Assembly (NCBI RefSeq): GCF_014201145.1
Contig: NZ_JACHDP010000001.1
Span: 372,001-436,000, forward strand
Length of the DNA stretch: 64,000 nucleotides
Direction: 5' to 3'
Source: Micromonospora parathelypteridis
GTDB lineage: Bacteria; Actinomycetota; Actinomycetes; Mycobacteriales; Micromonosporaceae
Positions 8,987-16,974 of the stretch are shown here, piece after piece. The position numbers were made by a program, and so were the translations under genes. A model generated the notes under the pieces. The model was not told the DNA's origin. It did no database searches and saw only the letters and a program-made list of their open reading frames with translations. Every line of letters starts with the position of its first letter. The first letter of the stretch is position 1.

Positions 8987-10060
8987 TCAGGTGTGGTGGA
9001 TCGGGGTCCGCACGTCGCTGAGCGGTCGACCCGAGCCGCCCCAGGCCTCGGCGGTGATCTCGGCGGCGATCGCCACAGCCGTCTCCTCCGGTGTCCGCGC
9101 TCCCAGGTCCAGCCCGATCGGTGAGTGGAGCCGGGCCAGCGCACTCTCCTGCACACCGGCCTCCCGCAGCCGGCGCATCCGGTCGTCGTGTGCCCGGCGG
9201 CTGCCCATCACGCCGATGTAGCGGGCGGGTGTGTGCAGGGCGACCTGGAGCAGCGGCACGTCGAACTTGGGGTCGTGGGTCAGGACGCAGAGCACCGTGC
9301 GGTCGTCGACGGTCGTCGACTCCAGGTACGCGTGCGGCCACTTGACGACGAGGTCGTCGGCGTCCGGGAAGCGCGCGCGGGTGGCGAACACCGGACGGGC
9401 GTCGCAGACCGTGACGTGGTAACCGAGGAACTTGCCGATCCGGGCCATCGCGGCGGCGAAGTCGATAGCGCCGAAGATGATCATCCGGGGCGGCGGCACG
9501 TACGACTGCACGTACACGCCCACGTCGTCGCCGCGCTGCTCCCCCTGCCGGCCCAGGTGGATCGTGCCGCTGACACCGAGGGCGAGCATCCCCGCCGCCT
9601 GCCGGGCCGTCGCGTCGTCCAGGTCGGGTGCGCCCAGGCTGCCCGCGACCCGGTCGGGCCAGATCACCAGTTGGGCGTTCTCGACCGATGCGGTGGCGAC
9701 CGGACGGCCGTCGGAGATCGCGGCGAGCACCTCGTCGGGCTCGGTCAGCGCGACGCCCGGTTGGATCAGGACCTGGATCGTGCCGCCGCAGGTCAGGCCG
9801 ACGTCGAACGCGTCGTCGTCGCTGACGCCGAAGGTCTGGGTGTGGGCCGTTCCGGTCTCCAACGCGCTGCGGCAGAGCTCGTAGACGGCACCCTCGACGC
9901 AGCCGCCCGAGATGCTTCCGAGGACCTCACCGTGGGCGGAGACGGCCATCGCCGCGCCCGCCGGGCGGGGCGCCGACTGCCAGGTTCGCACGACGGTCGC
10001 GACGGCGAACGCGACTCCGGCAGTGCGCCAGCGCGTCAGCCCGTCGACGATGTCCCGCAT
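8987..10060 (-). CDS. XdhC/CoxI family molybdenum-enzyme maturation protein
   Basis: 357 residues from the ATG at 10060 (MRDIVDGL); the frame is open further upstream but that would run through the divergent promoter palindrome. The N-terminal XdhC_CoxI domain contains GGCVEGAVYE and a Cys in GLTCGGTI. The C-terminal Rossmann domain contains IIFGAIDFAAAMARIGKFLGYHVTVCDAR, VLTHDPKFD, YIGVMGSRRAHDDR and HSPIGLDLGARTPEETAVAIAAEI. XdhC proteins bind the molybdenum cofactor and help sulfurate and insert it into xanthine-oxidase-type enzymes. Divergent from coxMSL across a 118-bp promoter region, it probably matures the CO dehydrogenase large subunit. A second, shorter XdhC-like protein is encoded downstream of coxL. 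Confidence 0.88.
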   Translation of the reverse strand: MRDIVDGLTRWRTAGVAFAVATVVRTWQSAPRPAGAAMAVSAHGEVLGSISGGCVEGAVYELCRSALETGTAHTQTFGVSDDDAFDVGLTCGGTIQVLIQPGVALTEPDEVLAAISDGRPVATASVENAQLVIWPDRVAGSLGAPDLDDATARQAAGMLALGVSGTIHLGRQGEQRGDDVGVYVQSYVPPPRMIIFGAIDFAAAMARIGKFLGYHVTVCDARPVFATRARFPDADDLVVKWPHAYLESTTVDDRTVLCVLTHDPKFDVPLLQVALHTPARYIGVMGSRRAHDDRMRRLREAGVQESALARLHSPIGLDLGARTPEETAVAIAAEITAEAWGGSGRPLSDVRTPIHHT

Positions 10061-10091
10061 GGCCGCACGATCCGGGAGCCCCGGCGGCACC

Positions 10092-10131
10092 GTCAACGGC
10101 GACCTAAGCAGTTGCTTAGGTCGCCGTTGAC
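10092..10131. promoter_or_regulatory. Perfect 19-bp inverted repeat in the xdhC-coxM divergent promoter
   Basis: GTCAACGGCGACCTAAGCA (10092-10110) and its exact reverse complement (10113-10131) flank GT. The only other DNA in the 118-bp divergent region is short, so this is best read as an operator controlling both directions; the AAGCA-N2-TGCTT core resembles sites of dimeric winged-helix repressors. Such a long perfect arm could also form an RNA hairpin in either 5' leader. No regulator gene is adjacent; the LysR gene lies at the far end of the cluster. Confidence 0.6.
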
Positions 10132-10178
10132 TTTGGCCACCGCCGGGCAGAGATTTTGCCGGACTGCGGAGGTGCGAC

Positions 10179-11051
10179 ATGCAGGTGCCGGCACCGTTCG
10201 AGTACGAGCGAGCCACCAGTGTGGACCATGCGATCAGCCTTCTGGAGCGGCTGGGCGGCACCGCCCGCCTGATCGCCGGCGGGCACAGCCTGCTGCCGAT
10301 GATGAAGCTTCGGCTGGCCAACTTCGACTACCTGATCGACATCAACGACCTGCACGCCGAGCTGGGCTACATCGAGACGGGCCCGGACGAGGTACGCATC
10401 GGCGCCATGACCCGACATCGGGAGCTGCTCGAATCCGCCGTGCTGGCGGCGGCGTTCCCCATCTTCGCCGACGCCGAGCGGGTGATCGCCGACCCGGTGG
10501 TGCGCAACCGGGGCACGTTGGGCGGCTCGCTCTGCCAGGCCGACCCGTCCGAGGATCTTTCGGCGGTCTGCACGACGCTGGACGCGCGCTGCGTGATCCG
10601 TGGCCCGGGCGGCGCCGAGCGGGTCGTGTCGATGGAGGAGTTCCACGTCGGGCCGTACGAGACCGCCGTCGCCGACGGCGAGATCCTGGTCGAGATCCGG
10701 CTGCCGGTGCGGCCGGGTTGCGGCAGCGCGTACGCCAAGGTCGAACGCCGGGCCGGCGACTGGGCCGTGGTGTCGGCCGGCTCGGCGGTGTGGCTCGACG
10801 GTGGAGCGATCGTCGACGCCCGGGTGGGGCTCGCGGCGGTCGGCCCCAACACGACCGGCATCCCGGAGATATCGGCCGCGCTGCGCGGGCAGGAGCCCTC
10901 GGAGAGCCTCTTCGAGCAGGCCGGGGCGATCGCGGCACGCAGTTGCGATCCGGTGACCGACCAGCGCGGCAGTGCGGACTACAAGCGGCATCTGGCCGCC
11001 GAGCTGACCAGGCGGACGCTGCGCCGGGCCGTCGAACGGGCGAGGAGCTGA
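10179..11051 (+). CDS. coxM: Aerobic CO dehydrogenase, medium FAD subunit
   Basis: 290 residues, the normal length for CoxM/CutM. FAD-binding motifs are visible: AGGHSLLPMMK at 33-43 and TLGGSL at 113-118 (the family's AGGHS and TIGG signatures). The start MQVPAPFEYERATS is typical. The subunit passes electrons from the iron-sulfur subunit to the respiratory chain in the (LMS)2 complex at the inner face of the membrane. It is first in a tight operon M-S-L-(XdhC-YHS)-(MobA-like)-D-G-E. The stop is followed after 2 bp by the coxS start. Form I assignment rests on coxL. Confidence 0.93.
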   Translation: MQVPAPFEYERATSVDHAISLLERLGGTARLIAGGHSLLPMMKLRLANFDYLIDINDLHAELGYIETGPDEVRIGAMTRHRELLESAVLAAAFPIFADAERVIADPVVRNRGTLGGSLCQADPSEDLSAVCTTLDARCVIRGPGGAERVVSMEEFHVGPYETAVADGEILVEIRLPVRPGCGSAYAKVERRAGDWAVVSAGSAVWLDGGAIVDARVGLAAVGPNTTGIPEISAALRGQEPSESLFEQAGAIAARSCDPVTDQRGSADYKRHLAAELTRRTLRRAVERARS

Positions 11052-11053
11052 GC

Positions 11054-11602
11054 ATGCAGGTCACCATGACCGTCAACGATGTCGAGGTCACCCGTGAGAT
11101 CGAGGGCCGGCTGCTGCTGGTGCACTTCCTGCGGGACGTGCTGGGCCTGACCGGCACGCACTGGGGCTGCGACACCAGCAACTGCGGCACGTGCGTGGTC
11201 TGGCTCGACGGCGAGCCGGTCAAGTCGTGCACCGTGCTCGCGGCGATGGCCGGCGGCCACCAGGTGCGTACCGTCGAGGGCCTCGCCAAGGGCGCCGAGC
11301 TGGACCCGATCCAGCAGGGCTTCATGCAGTGCCACGGCCTGCAGTGCGGTTTCTGCACGCCGGGGATGATGATGACCGCGCGGGCGCTGCTCGACCGCAA
11401 CCCCGACCCCAGCGAGACGGAGATCCGGGAGGCGATCTCGGGTCAGATCTGCCGGTGCACGGGGTACGCCACCATCGTCCGCTCGGTCCGCTGGGCTGCC
11501 GTGGCCGAGGCACAGGCCGCCGCCCAGGTCGCCGAGACCACCGAATCGACCGAGGCCGGCGAGATCGCCGACGCCGGCCAGACCGCGGGGGCCGTCGCAT
11601 GA
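11054..11602 (+). CDS. coxS: Aerobic CO dehydrogenase, small [2Fe-2S] subunit
   Basis: 182 residues from the ATG at 11054. Two [2Fe-2S] centres are marked by Cys39, Cys44, Cys47 and Cys59 (WGCDTSNCGTC...KSC) and by Cys98, Cys101, Cys133 and Cys135 (QCGFCTPG...ICRCTGY). The core is the usual ~160 residues; the last ~25 residues are an Ala/Glu-rich tail (AQVAETTESTEAGE) that is unusual and probably disordered. The stop overlaps the coxL start by ATGA. It relays electrons from the Mo site in CoxL to FAD in CoxM. Confidence 0.94.
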   Translation: MQVTMTVNDVEVTREIEGRLLLVHFLRDVLGLTGTHWGCDTSNCGTCVVWLDGEPVKSCTVLAAMAGGHQVRTVEGLAKGAELDPIQQGFMQCHGLQCGFCTPGMMMTARALLDRNPDPSETEIREAISGQICRCTGYATIVRSVRWAAVAEAQAAAQVAETTESTEAGEIADAGQTAGAVA

Positions 11603-13989
11603 CCACCGTGCACGAGCGCGTGGACACGTTCCACGACAACGACCAGAAACCCGTCGGGTACGGCCGGATGCTGCGCAAGGAGGACCCGCGGTTCCTCCGT
11701 GGTCGCGGCCGGTACGTCGACGACGTCCAGCTGCCCGGCATGCTGCATCTCGCGATCCTCCGCTCCCCCGTGGCGCACGCCCGGATCGTCAGCATCGACA
11801 CGAGCGCCGCCGAGGCGTCGCCCGGGGTGAAGGCCGTGGTGACCGGGGCGATGCTGGCGCAGCAGAACCTGGCCTGGATGCCGACGCTCTCCAACGACGT
11901 GCAGGCCGTGCTCGCCACGGACAAGGTGCGCTTCCAGGGCCAGGAGGTGGCGTTCGTCGTCGCCGAGGACCGGTACGCGGCCCGCGACGCGCTGGAGCTG
12001 ATCGACGTCGAGTACGACGTACTCGACCCGGTCATCGACGCGCGACGCGCGTTGGAGCCGGGCGCCCCGCTGATCCGCGACGACCTGGACGGCAAGACGA
12101 ACAACCACTGCTTCGACTGGGAGACCGGCGACGAGGCGGCCACCGAGGCGGTCTTCGCCCGCGCCGACGTCGTGGTCAGTCAGGATCTCGTCTATCCCCG
12201 GGTGCACCCGGCACCGATGGAGACGTGCGGGGCGGTCGCCGACTACGACGCCGTCGACGGCAAGCTGCGGCTCTGGTCGACGACCCAGGCTCCGCACGCG
12301 CACCGCACCCTCTACGCCATCGTGGCCGGCCTCCCCGAGCACAAGATCCAGGTGATCTCGCCGGACATCGGCGGCGGGTTCGGCAACAAGGTGCCCATCT
12401 ACCCCGGGTACGTCTGCGCGATCGTCGCCTCGATCGTCACCGGCAAACCGGTGAAGTGGATGGAGGACCGCTCGGAGAACCTGATCAGCACGGGCTTCGC
12501 CCGCGACTACATCATGCGCGGGGAGATCGCCGCGACCCGGGACGGCCGGATCCTCGGCATCCGCACCAACGTGCTCGCCGACCACGGCGCGTTCAACGGC
12601 ACCGCCGCCCCGGTTAAGTACCCGGCCGGCTTCTTCGGGGTCTTCACCGGCAGCTACGACATCGAGGCCGCGTACTGCAAGATGACGGCGGTCTACACCA
12701 ACAAGGCGCCCGGCGGCGTCGCGTACGCGTGCTCGTTCCGGATCACCGAGGCGGTCTACCTGGTCGAGCGGATCGTCGACTGCCTCGCCGACGAGCTCGG
12801 CATGGACCCGGCCGAGCTGCGGTTGAAGAACTTCATCCGGCCGGAGCAGTTTCCGTACACGACGAAGACCGGCTGGGTGTACGACTCCGGCAACTACGAG
12901 CCGACGATGCGGCTGGCGATGGAGATGGCCGGCTACGACGAGTTGCGCCGTGAGCAGGCGGAGAAGCGGGCCCGGGGCGAGCTGATGGGCGTCGGTATCG
13001 CGTTCTTCACCGAGGCGGTCGGCGCCGGGCCGCGCAAGAACATGGACATTCTCGGGCTGGGCATGGCGGACGGCTGCGAGCTGCGCGTCCACCCGACCGG
13101 AAAGGCCGTGGTACGCCTCAGCGTGCAGTCGCAGGGTCAGGGGCACGAGACCACGTTCGCGCAGATCGTCGCCGAGGAGATCGGGATCCCCCCGGCCGAC
13201 ATCGAGGTGCTGCACGGCGACACCGACAACACCCCGTTCGGCCTCGGCACGTACGGCAGTCGTTCGACGCCCGTCTCGGGCGCGGCGGCGGCACTGGTGG
13301 CCCGGAAGGTGCGCGACAAGGCTCGGATCATCGCCTCGGGAATGCTCGAGGTGTCGGTGGCCGACCTGGAATGGGATAAGGGCGCCTTCCACGTCGCGGG
13401 CGACCCGGGGCGGTCCGTCACGATCCAGGACATCGCCCTGCGCGCGCACGGCGCGGGTGACCTGCCCGAGGGCATCGAGGGCGGGCTGGAGGCGCAGATC
13501 TGCTACAACCCGTCGAACCTGACGTACCCGCACGGCGCTTACATCTGTGTGGTCGACATCGATCCCGGCACGGCCCAGGTGAAGGTCCGGCGGTTCATCG
13601 CGGTGGACGACTGCGGCACCCGGATCAACCCGATGATCATCGAGGGGCAGGTGCACGGCGGGCTGACCGACGGGGTTGGCATGGCCCTGATGGAGATGAT
13701 CGCGTTCGACGAGGACGGCAACTGCCTCGGCGCGTCCCTGATGGATTATCTGATCCCGACGTCGCTGGAGGTGCCCGACTGGGAGACCGGCTTCACCGTG
13801 ACGCCGTCGCCGCACCACCCGATCGGCGCGAAGGGCGTGGGCGAGTCCGCGACGGTGGGCTCGCCGCCCGCGATCGTCAACGCGGTCGTGGACGCCCTGC
13901 AGCCCTTCGGCGTACGGCACGCCGACATGCCGCTGACGCCGTCGCGGGTCTGGGACGCGATGCGCGGCCAGGCCCGGCCGCCGGTCTGA
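11599..13989 (+). CDS. coxL: Aerobic CO dehydrogenase, large molybdenum subunit, form I
   Basis: 796 residues, the usual CoxL length. The active-site loop reads AYACSFR (residues 375-381), matching AYXCSFR of form I enzymes; Cys378 corresponds to the Cys that ligates Cu in the Mo-S-Cu centre. Form II paralogues have AYRGAGR. GKGVGESATVGSPPA near the C-terminus supplies the conserved catalytic Glu. Other signatures: PDIGGGFGNK, QGHETTFAQI, GSRSTPVSGAA. It oxidises CO to CO2; in actinomycetes such enzymes commonly scavenge trace CO to survive starvation. Overlaps coxS by ATGA and is followed after 11 bp by the XdhC-YHS gene. Confidence 0.96.
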   Translation: MTTVHERVDTFHDNDQKPVGYGRMLRKEDPRFLRGRGRYVDDVQLPGMLHLAILRSPVAHARIVSIDTSAAEASPGVKAVVTGAMLAQQNLAWMPTLSNDVQAVLATDKVRFQGQEVAFVVAEDRYAARDALELIDVEYDVLDPVIDARRALEPGAPLIRDDLDGKTNNHCFDWETGDEAATEAVFARADVVVSQDLVYPRVHPAPMETCGAVADYDAVDGKLRLWSTTQAPHAHRTLYAIVAGLPEHKIQVISPDIGGGFGNKVPIYPGYVCAIVASIVTGKPVKWMEDRSENLISTGFARDYIMRGEIAATRDGRILGIRTNVLADHGAFNGTAAPVKYPAGFFGVFTGSYDIEAAYCKMTAVYTNKAPGGVAYACSFRITEAVYLVERIVDCLADELGMDPAELRLKNFIRPEQFPYTTKTGWVYDSGNYEPTMRLAMEMAGYDELRREQAEKRARGELMGVGIAFFTEAVGAGPRKNMDILGLGMADGCELRVHPTGKAVVRLSVQSQGQGHETTFAQIVAEEIGIPPADIEVLHGDTDNTPFGLGTYGSRSTPVSGAAAALVARKVRDKARIIASGMLEVSVADLEWDKGAFHVAGDPGRSVTIQDIALRAHGAGDLPEGIEGGLEAQICYNPSNLTYPHGAYICVVDIDPGTAQVKVRRFIAVDDCGTRINPMIIEGQVHGGLTDGVGMALMEMIAFDEDGNCLGASLMDYLIPTSLEVPDWETGFTVTPSPHHPIGAKGVGESATVGSPPAIVNAVVDALQPFGVRHADMPLTPSRVWDAMRGQARPPV

Positions 13990-14000
13990 GGGAGCCGAGA

Positions 14001-14873
14001 ATGACCACCATCGCGGAGCGCGCCCGGGAGTTGACCGTCGCTCGGGAGCCGTTCGTCCACGCCACCGTGGTCCGCGCACAGGATCCGACGTCGGCCCGGC
14101 CTGGCGACGCCGCGGTGATCCGGACGGACGGCTCGATCGAGGGCTTCGTGGGCGGGGTCTGCGCCGAGAGTTCGGTGCGGGCGGCGGCACTCGACACACT
14201 GCGCGACGGCAGCGCCCTGCTGCTGCGGGTGTTGCCGGACGGCGAGGCCCCGTTCCCGGACACCCCGGGGGCGCGGGTGGTGGTCAACCCGTGCCACTCC
14301 GGCGGCGCGATCGAGGTCTTCCTCCAACCGGTGCTGCCGGCGCCGGCGCTGCGGGTGTTCGGCAGCACACCGATCAGCGCCGCGGTGGAGACCCTCGCCG
14401 CGTTTCTCGACTTCGACGTGGTGACGGCCGACGACTGCGCCGGCTGCACCGCGGTCGTGGTGGCCGGGCTCGGCAAGGGCGAGCAGGAGGCGATCCGCGC
14501 GGCGCTGGACGCCGGTGTGGAGTTCATCGCGCTCGTCGCCAGCAGCAGACGCGGCGCGGCCCTGCTCGACGAGCTGGGGTTGACCGACGCGGAACGGGCC
14601 CGCGTCCACTCACCGGCCGGGTTGGAGATCCGCGCGAGTACACCACCGGAGATCGCCCTGTCGATCATGTCCGAGGTGGTCCGGGCGATCCGGGCGAACG
14701 GTCTGACCCCGGCCCCGGCCTCGGACGCGCCGGCCGGCCGGCCGCACCAGGCCGTCGACCCGGTCTGCGGGATGACCGTGCTGGTCGGGTCGGAGACCCC
14801 GCACACGCGAGTCGACGGGCAGGACTTCTGGTTCTGCTGCGCCGGCTGCCTCGCGACCTACCTGGCGGCGTAG
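14001..14873 (+). CDS. XdhC-like protein with C-terminal YHS domain
   Basis: 290 residues. The first ~85 residues resemble the XdhC/CoxI N-terminal domain (HATVVRAQDPTSARPGDAAVI, GFVGGVCAESSVRAAA), followed by a Rossmann-like part (LRVFGSTPISAAVETLAAFLDFDVV, LVASSRRGAALLDELGL, HSPAGLEIRASTPPEIALSI). The last ~45 residues are a YHS domain (VDPVCGMTV, FWFCCAGCLATYL) with Cys residues suited to binding a metal, plausibly copper. The preceding GGGAG supports the start. In a form I CO dehydrogenase operon, a cofactor-maturation protein with a metal-binding tail may help build the Mo-S-Cu centre; that link is inference. Confidence 0.85.
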   Translation: MTTIAERARELTVAREPFVHATVVRAQDPTSARPGDAAVIRTDGSIEGFVGGVCAESSVRAAALDTLRDGSALLLRVLPDGEAPFPDTPGARVVVNPCHSGGAIEVFLQPVLPAPALRVFGSTPISAAVETLAAFLDFDVVTADDCAGCTAVVVAGLGKGEQEAIRAALDAGVEFIALVASSRRGAALLDELGLTDAERARVHSPAGLEIRASTPPEIALSIMSEVVRAIRANGLTPAPASDAPAGRPHQAVDPVCGMTVLVGSETPHTRVDGQDFWFCCAGCLATYLAA

Positions 14874-14876
14874 CCC

Positions 14877-15452
14877 GTGTTCCTGACCGGTCTGGTGCTC
14901 GCCGCGGGCGCATCGGTGCGGCTCGGCGAGGCGAAGCAACTGCTCCCGTACCGGGGGCGGACGCTGCTCGACGCCACCCTCGACCTGGCCCGCTCGTGCG
15001 GCTTCGACCAGCTGATCGTCACCCTCGGCGGCGCGGCGAACAACATCCGCGACCGGGTGGACCTGACCGGCTGTCAGGTCGTGGAGAACCCACGGTTCAG
15101 CTCCGGCTGCGGGTCGTCGGTCAGCACGGCGGCGCGGGCGGTGGACCCGCTCGCCGACGCGCTCGTGCTGCTCCTCGGCGACCAGCCCGGTGTCCGCGCC
15201 GCAGACGTCCGCCGGGTCGCCGCGGCGGCCACCCCGCTGGCCGTGTGCCGGTACGCGAACGGGCTGGGCCACCCGTTCCGCTTCGGCCGTGACGTCCTCC
15301 CCGAGCTGTACGACCTGCACGGCGACAAGGCCGTCTGGAAGCTGCTGCACTCTGGTCGCCACCCGGTGACCGAGGTGCCCGTCGACGGGCCGGTGCCGAT
15401 CGACGTGGACACCCGGGCGGACTACGAGCGTCTGCTGGCGGGCGAGGCATGA
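14877..15452 (+). CDS. MobA-like molybdenum cofactor nucleotidyltransferase
   Basis: 191 residues from GTG 14877, three bases after the previous stop. The N-terminal nucleotide-binding motif GLVLAAGASVRLGEAKQLLPYRG is the MobA/MocA signature; LLGDQPGV is the metal-binding aspartate motif. MocA converts Mo-MPT to molybdopterin cytosine dinucleotide, the cofactor form used by CO dehydrogenase, so this gene most likely supplies MCD to CoxL. HPFRFGRDVLPEL and IDVDTRADYERL complete the fold. Its stop overlaps the coxD start (15449). Confidence 0.88.
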   Translation: MFLTGLVLAAGASVRLGEAKQLLPYRGRTLLDATLDLARSCGFDQLIVTLGGAANNIRDRVDLTGCQVVENPRFSSGCGSSVSTAARAVDPLADALVLLLGDQPGVRAADVRRVAAAATPLAVCRYANGLGHPFRFGRDVLPELYDLHGDKAVWKLLHSGRHPVTEVPVDGPVPIDVDTRADYERLLAGEA

Positions 15453-16318
15453 AGGACGCCCTGACCGTGCGGCACCGCCTCGACGCCGTCGACTACCTGG
15501 TCGACGACGGCATGGCGATGGCCCTGTTCCTGGCGTTGCGCCTCGGTCGGCCCCTGCTGCTGGAAGGCGAGCCGGGTGTCGGCAAGACCGCCGCGGCGAA
15601 GGCGTTGGCCCGCGCGCTGGAGACGCCGCTGATCCGCTTGCAGTGCTACGAGGGGCTGACCGCGGGCGAGGCGCTCTACGAGTGGAACTACCAGCGGCAA
15701 CTGCTGGCGATCCGGCTCGCCGAGGCACAACACACGCGCCTCACCGACGCGGACCTGTTCAGCGCCGAGTTCCTTCAGGAACGGCCGATCCTGCGGGCCG
15801 TACGCCACCGGGGGCCGGTCCCGCCGGTGCTGCTGATCGACGAGATCGATCGCGCCGACGACGAGTTCGAGGCGCTGCTGTTCGAGTTCCTCGGCGAGGC
15901 CGGCATCACGATCCCCGAGCTCGGCACGTTCACCGCCCGCACGCCGCCCGTCGTGGTGCTCACCTCCAATCGCAGCAGGGAACTGCACGACGCGTTGCGT
16001 CGCCGCTGCCTGTACCACTGGATCGACTTCCCCGAGCCGGCCCGCGCCGTGGAGATCGTCCGCCGGGCCGTGCCGGAGGCCACCGAACCACTGATCCGTA
16101 CGGCGGTCCAGTTCATCGGCGATGTACGCGGCCGGGAGTTGGAGAAGGCGCCCGGGATGGCCGAGACCATCGACTGGGTGGCCGCGCTGTCGGTGCTGGG
16201 CGCCGCCGACCTGGCCGCCGACGACGTCGCGCGGACCATCGGCACCATCGCCAAGACCCCCGACGACCGCGCCGTGGTCGCCGCCGCGCTCGGCGCCTAC
16301 CAGGAGAGCCAGCCATGA
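15449..16318 (+). CDS. coxD: CoxD, MoxR-type AAA+ ATPase
   Basis: 289 residues. Walker A LEGEPGVGKTAAAKAL (near residue 36), Walker B VLLIDEIDRAD, sensor-1 VVVLTSNRSRELHDALRRRCLYHWIDFP: all features of MoxR/CoxD ATPases. In Oligotropha CoxD works with CoxE and CoxF to assemble the [CuSMoO2] centre, acting as a chaperone/unfoldase on the large subunit. ATGA overlaps at both ends (with the MobA-like gene and with coxG) tie it to the operon. The partner VWA protein CoxE is encoded two genes downstream. Confidence 0.93.
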   Translation: MKDALTVRHRLDAVDYLVDDGMAMALFLALRLGRPLLLEGEPGVGKTAAAKALARALETPLIRLQCYEGLTAGEALYEWNYQRQLLAIRLAEAQHTRLTDADLFSAEFLQERPILRAVRHRGPVPPVLLIDEIDRADDEFEALLFEFLGEAGITIPELGTFTARTPPVVVLTSNRSRELHDALRRRCLYHWIDFPEPARAVEIVRRAVPEATEPLIRTAVQFIGDVRGRELEKAPGMAETIDWVAALSVLGAADLAADDVARTIGTIAKTPDDRAVVAAALGAYQESQP

Positions 16319-16974
16319 AGATCACCAACGAGTTCGCGGTCACCGTCCCGATCGAGCGGGCGTGGGCGGTGCTCACCGACCTGGAAGGACTCGCGCCGTG
16401 TCTGCCGGGCGCCCAGTTGACCGGTGTGGACGGCGACGTCTACCGGGGCCGGGTGAAGGTCAAGGTCGGGCCGGTCATCTCGGAGTTCACCGGCACCGCC
16501 CGGTTCGTCGAGAAGGACGACACCGCGTACCGCGGGGTGATCGACGCGAAGGGCCGCGACGCCCGGTCGACCGGGAACGCGTCCGCGCTGGTCACCGCCC
16601 ACCTGCGCCCGGACGGCGACCGGACGCTGGTCAGCGTGGACACCGACCTGAAGATCTCCGGGAAGCTGGCCCAGTTCGGCAGCGGCATGATCAAGGAGGT
16701 GTCGGGCAAGTTGCTGGCCCAGTTCGTCGCCAACCTGGAGGCCAAGCTGGCCGCCGAGCAGCCGGCCCCGGCGCCGCGCACCGAACCCGAGCCCGTCGAG
16801 CCGTCGCCCACCGAGGTGTCGGCAGGCGCTACGCCCGGCACGCGGGCTGCCGAACCGGAGGCGCTCGACCTGCTCAGCGTTGCCGGCGGTTCGATCACCA
16901 AGCGCCTCGTACCGGTGGTGGTCGGTCTTGTCGCGGTCGGCGCGGTGATCGCCTGGCTGGTCGCGCGCCGGTGA
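16315..16974 (+). CDS. coxG: CoxG-like SRPBCC protein with C-terminal membrane anchor
   Basis: 219 residues. Residues 1-150 are an SRPBCC/CoxG domain (MKITNEFAVTVPIERAWAVLTDLEGLAPCLPGA, KVKVGPVISEFTG). A Pro/Glu-rich linker follows, then one hydrophobic helix (VPVVVGLVAVGAVIAWLVARR) ending in Arg-Arg, so the protein is tail-anchored with its domain in the cytoplasm. CoxG is thought to recruit CO dehydrogenase to the membrane, where electrons enter the quinone pool. Overlaps coxD by ATGA and coxE by GTGA. Confidence 0.9.
   Translation: MKITNEFAVTVPIERAWAVLTDLEGLAPCLPGAQLTGVDGDVYRGRVKVKVGPVISEFTGTARFVEKDDTAYRGVIDAKGRDARSTGNASALVTAHLRPDGDRTLVSVDTDLKISGKLAQFGSGMIKEVSGKLLAQFVANLEAKLAAEQPAPAPRTEPEPVEPSPTEVSAGATPGTRAAEPEALDLLSVAGGSITKRLVPVVVGLVAVGAVIAWLVARR

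Noticed and set aside
11191..14199. Long frames overlapping coxL on both strands
   Set aside because: High-GC shadow frames; coxS, coxL and the XdhC-YHS gene explain this DNA with clear family motifs.
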